A stretch of 32,115 nt of DNA from the NCBI GenBank assembly GCA_020054815.1, contig JAIHAN010000015.1, positions 1-32,115 of the forward strand. Reading direction: 5' to 3'. Positions 28,687-32,115 of this stretch are shown in pieces (the stretch's first letter is position 1; every line of letters begins with the position of its first letter). The notes beneath the pieces are model-generated. The model had not been told where the DNA came from. It saw only the letters and a list, made by a program, of their open reading frames with translations, and did no database searches. The translations under genes and the position numbers were made by a program. Origin of the DNA: Peptococcaceae bacterium. Its GTDB lineage: Bacteria; Bacillota; Peptococcia; DRI-13.

Positions 28687-30516
28687 ATGAGCAAAGTGAT
28701 AGGCATTGACTTAGGTACTACTAACTCCTGTGTAGCATTTATGGAAGGTGGAGAAGCTGTTGTCATCCCTAATGCTGAAGGAAACAGGACCACTCCTTCT
28801 GTGGTAGCTTTCTCCAAGTCGGGAGAGCGGCTGGTGGGCCAGGTGGCCAAACGCCAGGCCATTACCAACCCTGACCGTACCATCATCTCCATTAAACGTC
28901 ATATGGGTACTGATCACAAAGTCCGTATTGATGATAAGGAATATACACCCCAGGAAATCTCCGCCATGATCCTGCAAAAGCTGAAAGCTGATGCGGAAAG
29001 TTACCTGGGAACTAAAGTCACCCAGGCCGTTATTACTGTACCTGCTTACTTTACCGACAGCCAGCGCCAGGCTACCCGTGATGCCGGTCGTATTGCCGGT
29101 TTGGAGGTCTTACGTATTATCAACGAGCCTACCGCCGCTGCCCTGGCTTATGGTCTCGACAAGGAAGAAGACCAGACCATCCTGGTCTATGACTTAGGGG
29201 GGGGAACTTTCGACGTTTCCATCCTGGAACTGGGTGACGGTGTTTTTGAAGTAAAAGCCACCAGCGGCAATAACCGCCTGGGCGGTGATGACTTTGACGA
29301 GCGCATCATCAACTGGATGGTAGAGGAATTTAAGAAACAGACGGGTATCGACCTCAAGTCTGACAGAATGGCCTTACAGCGCCTCAAGGAAGCCGCTGAG
29401 AAAGCCAAGCATGAATTATCCTCCGTGCTCACTACAAATATTAACCTTCCTTTTATTACGGCAACGGCAGAGGGGCCGCAGCACCTGGATTTAACCCTGA
29501 CCAGGGCTAAATTTAATGAACTCACCGCTGACCTGGTGGAAATGACCATGGGTCCCACCCGCCAGGCTTTAAGAGATGCCGGGCTGGATGTCAAGGATAT
29601 TGATAAGATCCTCCTGGTAGGCGGTTCCACCAGGATCCCAGCCGTACAGGATGCCATCAGGAATCTTTTGGGCAAGGAGCCCTTCAAGGGCATCAACCCC
29701 GATGAATGTGTGGCCATCGGTGCTGCTATCCAGGCAGGGGTACTGGCCGGAGAAGTAAAAGATGTTCTGCTTTTGGACGTTACACCTCTTTCCCTGGGTA
29801 TTGAGACCCTGGGCGGGGTATTTACCCGCCTGATTGAGCGCAATACCACCATTCCTACTTCCAAGAGCCAGATTTTCTCTACAGCTGCCGATAACCAGAC
29901 AACAGTAGAAATTCATGTGCTGCAGGGTGAACGGGAAATGGCTGCCTACAACAAGACCCTGGGCCGTTTCCAGCTTACCGGTATTCCTCCTGCCCCCAGG
30001 GGTGTGCCTCAGATTGAAGTCAAGTTCGACATTGATGCCAACGGTATCGTCAACGTATCGGCGAAGGACCTGGGAACAGGTAAAGAACAGAAAATTACCA
30101 TTACCGCTTCCACGGGGCTTTCCAAAGATGAGATCGAAAGAATGGTAAAAGAAGCGGAAAAGAACGCTGCTGAAGATAAGAAACGTAAAGAAGAGGCGGA
30201 AATCAGGAACCAGGCTGACAACCTCATCTATCAGACGGAAAAAACCCTGAAAGAGGCGGGGGATAAGGCCGACAAAGGGGAAGTAGACAAGATTAATGAG
30301 GCCAAGGAAGCCTTGAAGAACGCCATGCAGAGTAACAATGTGGAAGAAATCAAGGCTAAGTCGGAAGCCCTTACCAATGTCCTGTATCAGCTCACTGCCA
30401 AAATGTACCAGAATGCCGGTGCCGGGGCCCCCGGTGGGGAAGGGCCCAAGGAGGGAGCCGGCAAGAGCCAGGATAATGTGGTTGACGCCGATTATGAAAT
30501 TAAGGAAGATAAATAA
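28687..30516 (+). CDS. dnaK: Chaperone DnaK (Hsp70)
   Basis: [73 protein letters not shown]; 609 aa. Confidence 0.99.
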   Translation: MSKVIGIDLGTTNSCVAFMEGGEAVVIPNAEGNRTTPSVVAFSKSGERLVGQVAKRQAITNPDRTIISIKRHMGTDHKVRIDDKEYTPQEISAMILQKLKADAESYLGTKVTQAVITVPAYFTDSQRQATRDAGRIAGLEVLRIINEPTAAALAYGLDKEEDQTILVYDLGGGTFDVSILELGDGVFEVKATSGNNRLGGDDFDERIINWMVEEFKKQTGIDLKSDRMALQRLKEAAEKAKHELSSVLTTNINLPFITATAEGPQHLDLTLTRAKFNELTADLVEMTMGPTRQALRDAGLDVKDIDKILLVGGSTRIPAVQDAIRNLLGKEPFKGINPDECVAIGAAIQAGVLAGEVKDVLLLDVTPLSLGIETLGGVFTRLIERNTTIPTSKSQIFSTAADNQTTVEIHVLQGEREMAAYNKTLGRFQLTGIPPAPRGVPQIEVKFDIDANGIVNVSAKDLGTGKEQKITITASTGLSKDEIERMVKEAEKNAAEDKKRKEEAEIRNQADNLIYQTEKTLKEAGDKADKGEVDKINEAKEALKNAMQSNNVEEIKAKSEALTNVLYQLTAKMYQNAGAGAPGGEGPKEGAGKSQDNVVDADYEIKEDK

Positions 30517-30518
30517 TT

Positions 30519-30568
30519 AAGAAAAGGCTCCCGCCAAGGTGAGGACTTTGGCGTGAGCCCTCTTTCTT
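30519..30568 (+). terminator. Hairpin between dnaK and dnaJ (attenuator/terminator-like)
   Basis: AAGAAAAGGCTCCCGCCAA-loop-TTGGCGTGAGCCCTCTTTCTT; U-tract is not continuous. Confidence 0.6.
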
Positions 30569-30606
30569 GATAACCTTTTCGGTGAACAGTGACCTGTAAC
30601 CCGAAG

Positions 30607-30763
30607 CGGTGACCGGTGACCAGGATCAGTGATCGGTGACCAGTGACCAGTTAATAAACCGGACTCCGGACACTGGGCTCCGGTCATTTACACAGGTGCC
30701 GGACTCCGGACACTGGACTCCGGTCACTGAATTCGGATATCGGATGTCGGTAAGCGGAAATCG
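30607..30763. repeat. Mosaic intergenic element (copy B) with internal 28-nt duplication
   Basis: CCGGACTCCGGACACTGGGCTCCGGTCA (30659-30686) repeated with one mismatch at 30699-30726; flanked by GTGACCGGTGACC heptamer-like arrays and TTCGGATATCGGATGTCGG. Confidence 0.8.
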
Positions 30764-30789
30764 TTTAAAAGAGTGAGGAGGTGACACCG

Positions 30790-31932
30790 GTGGCCAAAAG
30801 AGACTATTATGAGGTATTAGGTGTAGAACGAAATGCCTCAGAGACAGAAATAAAGAAAGCATACAGGAAGTTGGCCCGGCAGTATCACCCTGATGTAAAC
30901 CCAGGCGACAAAACTGCTGAGGAAAGATTCAAGGAAATCAATGAAGCCTATGAAGTTCTAAGTGACCCCGATAAGCGGGCACGCTATGATCAGTTTGGTC
31001 ATGCCGGTACCGATCCCAACGGTTTTGGCGGCTTTGGAGGCTTTGGCGGAGCCGGTGACTTTACCGGATTTGGCGATATTTTTGATATGTTCTTTGGGGG
31101 AGCCGCCCAAAGAGCCAACCGGGGACCGCAAGTCGGTTCCGATTTACGCCTCGATCTGGAATTAACCTTTGAAGAGGCTGCCTTTGGTGTGGAAAAGGAT
31201 ATTGAATTACCCAGGTTAGAAAACTGTCCTACCTGTGAAGGCACCGGCGCCAAACCGGGAACCCGTCCCGCTGCCTGTCCCAAGTGCCAGGGTACAGGTC
31301 AGGTGCGCTATACGCAAAAAACGATGCTCGGCCATTTCCAGACCATCAAGACCTGTCCGGAATGCGGCGGTGAAGGCAAAGTCATTACCACACCCTGTCC
31401 TGAATGTCACGGTAAAGGTAAGATACGTAAGACCCGTAAACTCCACATCAAGATTCCTGCCGGTGTGGATACAGGTTCACGCATTCGCTTAGCAGGAGAA
31501 GGTGAGGCCGGCCTCAGAGGCGGGCCGCCCGGAGACCTCTATGTCTATATTGAAGTAAGACCCCATAAAATCTTTGAAAGACATGGGGACGATATATATT
31601 TGGAAATGCCTATTACTTTCGTACAGGCAGCCCTGGGAGACGAAATTAAAGTGCCTACCCTGGAGGGGAAGGCTGCTTTAAGAATTCCCGAAGGGACCCA
31701 GACAGGTACTGTTTTCCGCCTCCGCGGTCAGGGTATACCCCATCTGAAGGGGAGTGGCCGGGGAGACCAGCACGTGAAAGTGGTCGTGGTTACTCCCACC
31801 AAGCTTTCGGAAGAACAGAAAAAATTATTGCGGGACTTTGCGAAAGTAAGCGGTGAAGAAAATTACAGGCCCCAGGAAAAGGGGAAGGAAAAAGGGATCT
31901 TTGAGCGGCTTTGGGATTCTCTGAAGGGTTAG
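30790..31932 (+). CDS. dnaJ: Chaperone DnaJ (Hsp40)
   Basis: [38 protein letters not shown]-rich region, four CxxCxGxG zinc motifs; GTG 30790 follows GGAGG. Confidence 0.98.
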   Translation: MAKRDYYEVLGVERNASETEIKKAYRKLARQYHPDVNPGDKTAEERFKEINEAYEVLSDPDKRARYDQFGHAGTDPNGFGGFGGFGGAGDFTGFGDIFDMFFGGAAQRANRGPQVGSDLRLDLELTFEEAAFGVEKDIELPRLENCPTCEGTGAKPGTRPAACPKCQGTGQVRYTQKTMLGHFQTIKTCPECGGEGKVITTPCPECHGKGKIRKTRKLHIKIPAGVDTGSRIRLAGEGEAGLRGGPPGDLYVYIEVRPHKIFERHGDDIYLEMPITFVQAALGDEIKVPTLEGKAALRIPEGTQTGTVFRLRGQGIPHLKGSGRGDQHVKVVVVTPTKLSEEQKKLLRDFAKVSGEENYRPQEKGKEKGIFERLWDSLKG

Positions 31933-31942
31933 GAGGATATCA

Positions 31943-32115
31943 ATGGAGTGGCAAGAAATCAGTATTAGTACTGTGCCTGAGGCAGTGGAGGCTATTTCAG
32001 ATATTTTTTATGAACTTGGGTCCGGCGGTGTTGTCATCGAAGATCCGGAGCTGGTGAAGGCCATGGCCGGAAGCGGTCAATGGGATGCCTATGAGCTGCC
32101 GGAAGACCTCTTAAA
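31943..32115 (+). CDS. prmA: Ribosomal protein L11 methyltransferase, N-terminal part (runs off window)
   Basis: [41 protein letters not shown]...; RBS AGGAGG; conserved position after dnaJ. Confidence 0.85.
   Translation, partial: MEWQEISISTVPEAVEAISDIFYELGSGGVVIEDPELVKAMAGSGQWDAYELPEDLL

Noticed and set aside
29187-29864. Long antisense ORF (225 aa) opposite dnaK
   Set aside because: Lies entirely within a highly conserved CDS; low-complexity Ser/Arg/Pro-rich translation typical of antisense frames of codon-biased genes; no RBS considered convincing
30607-30763. CRISPR-like array interpretation of the GTGACC repeats
   Set aside because: Repeats are degenerate, contiguous and without regular unique spacers; no cas genes in the window

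Overview
32.1 kb window that looks like a chromosomal segment of a spore-forming, Clostridia-like Firmicute (inferred from SpoIIP, DacF, CIRCE/HrcA and gene order). The left part (1-12.7 kb) holds an M23 lysin without a signal peptide, small hydrophobic proteins, a chemoreceptor (minus strand), leuS behind a structured leader, a decaying patch of frameshifted or truncated genes (about 7.1-9.6 kb), an LrgA/LrgB-like pair, an EamA transporter and an alpha/beta hydrolase. The right part is a conserved housekeeping block: comEA-comEC-dacF-holA-(rpsT)-holin-like-spoIIP-murJ-lepA-hemW-hrcA-[chaperonin]-grpE-dnaK-dnaJ-prmA (partial). The most interesting object is a 523-aa thermosome/CCT-like (Group II-type fold) chaperonin between hrcA and grpE. 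It sits downstream of a perfect CIRCE operator. Its sequence and position match the 'Group III' bacterial chaperonins known from Carboxydothermus hydrogenoformans, so it is rare but not undescribed. Secondary observations are a mosaic palindromic repeat family in intergenic regions (two homologous copies, before rpsT and between dnaK and dnaJ, plus related elements), a degenerate T-box-like leader before leuS, and several A-tract frameshifts in the 7-9 kb patch. I saw no CRISPR array, rRNA, tRNA or intact transposon.
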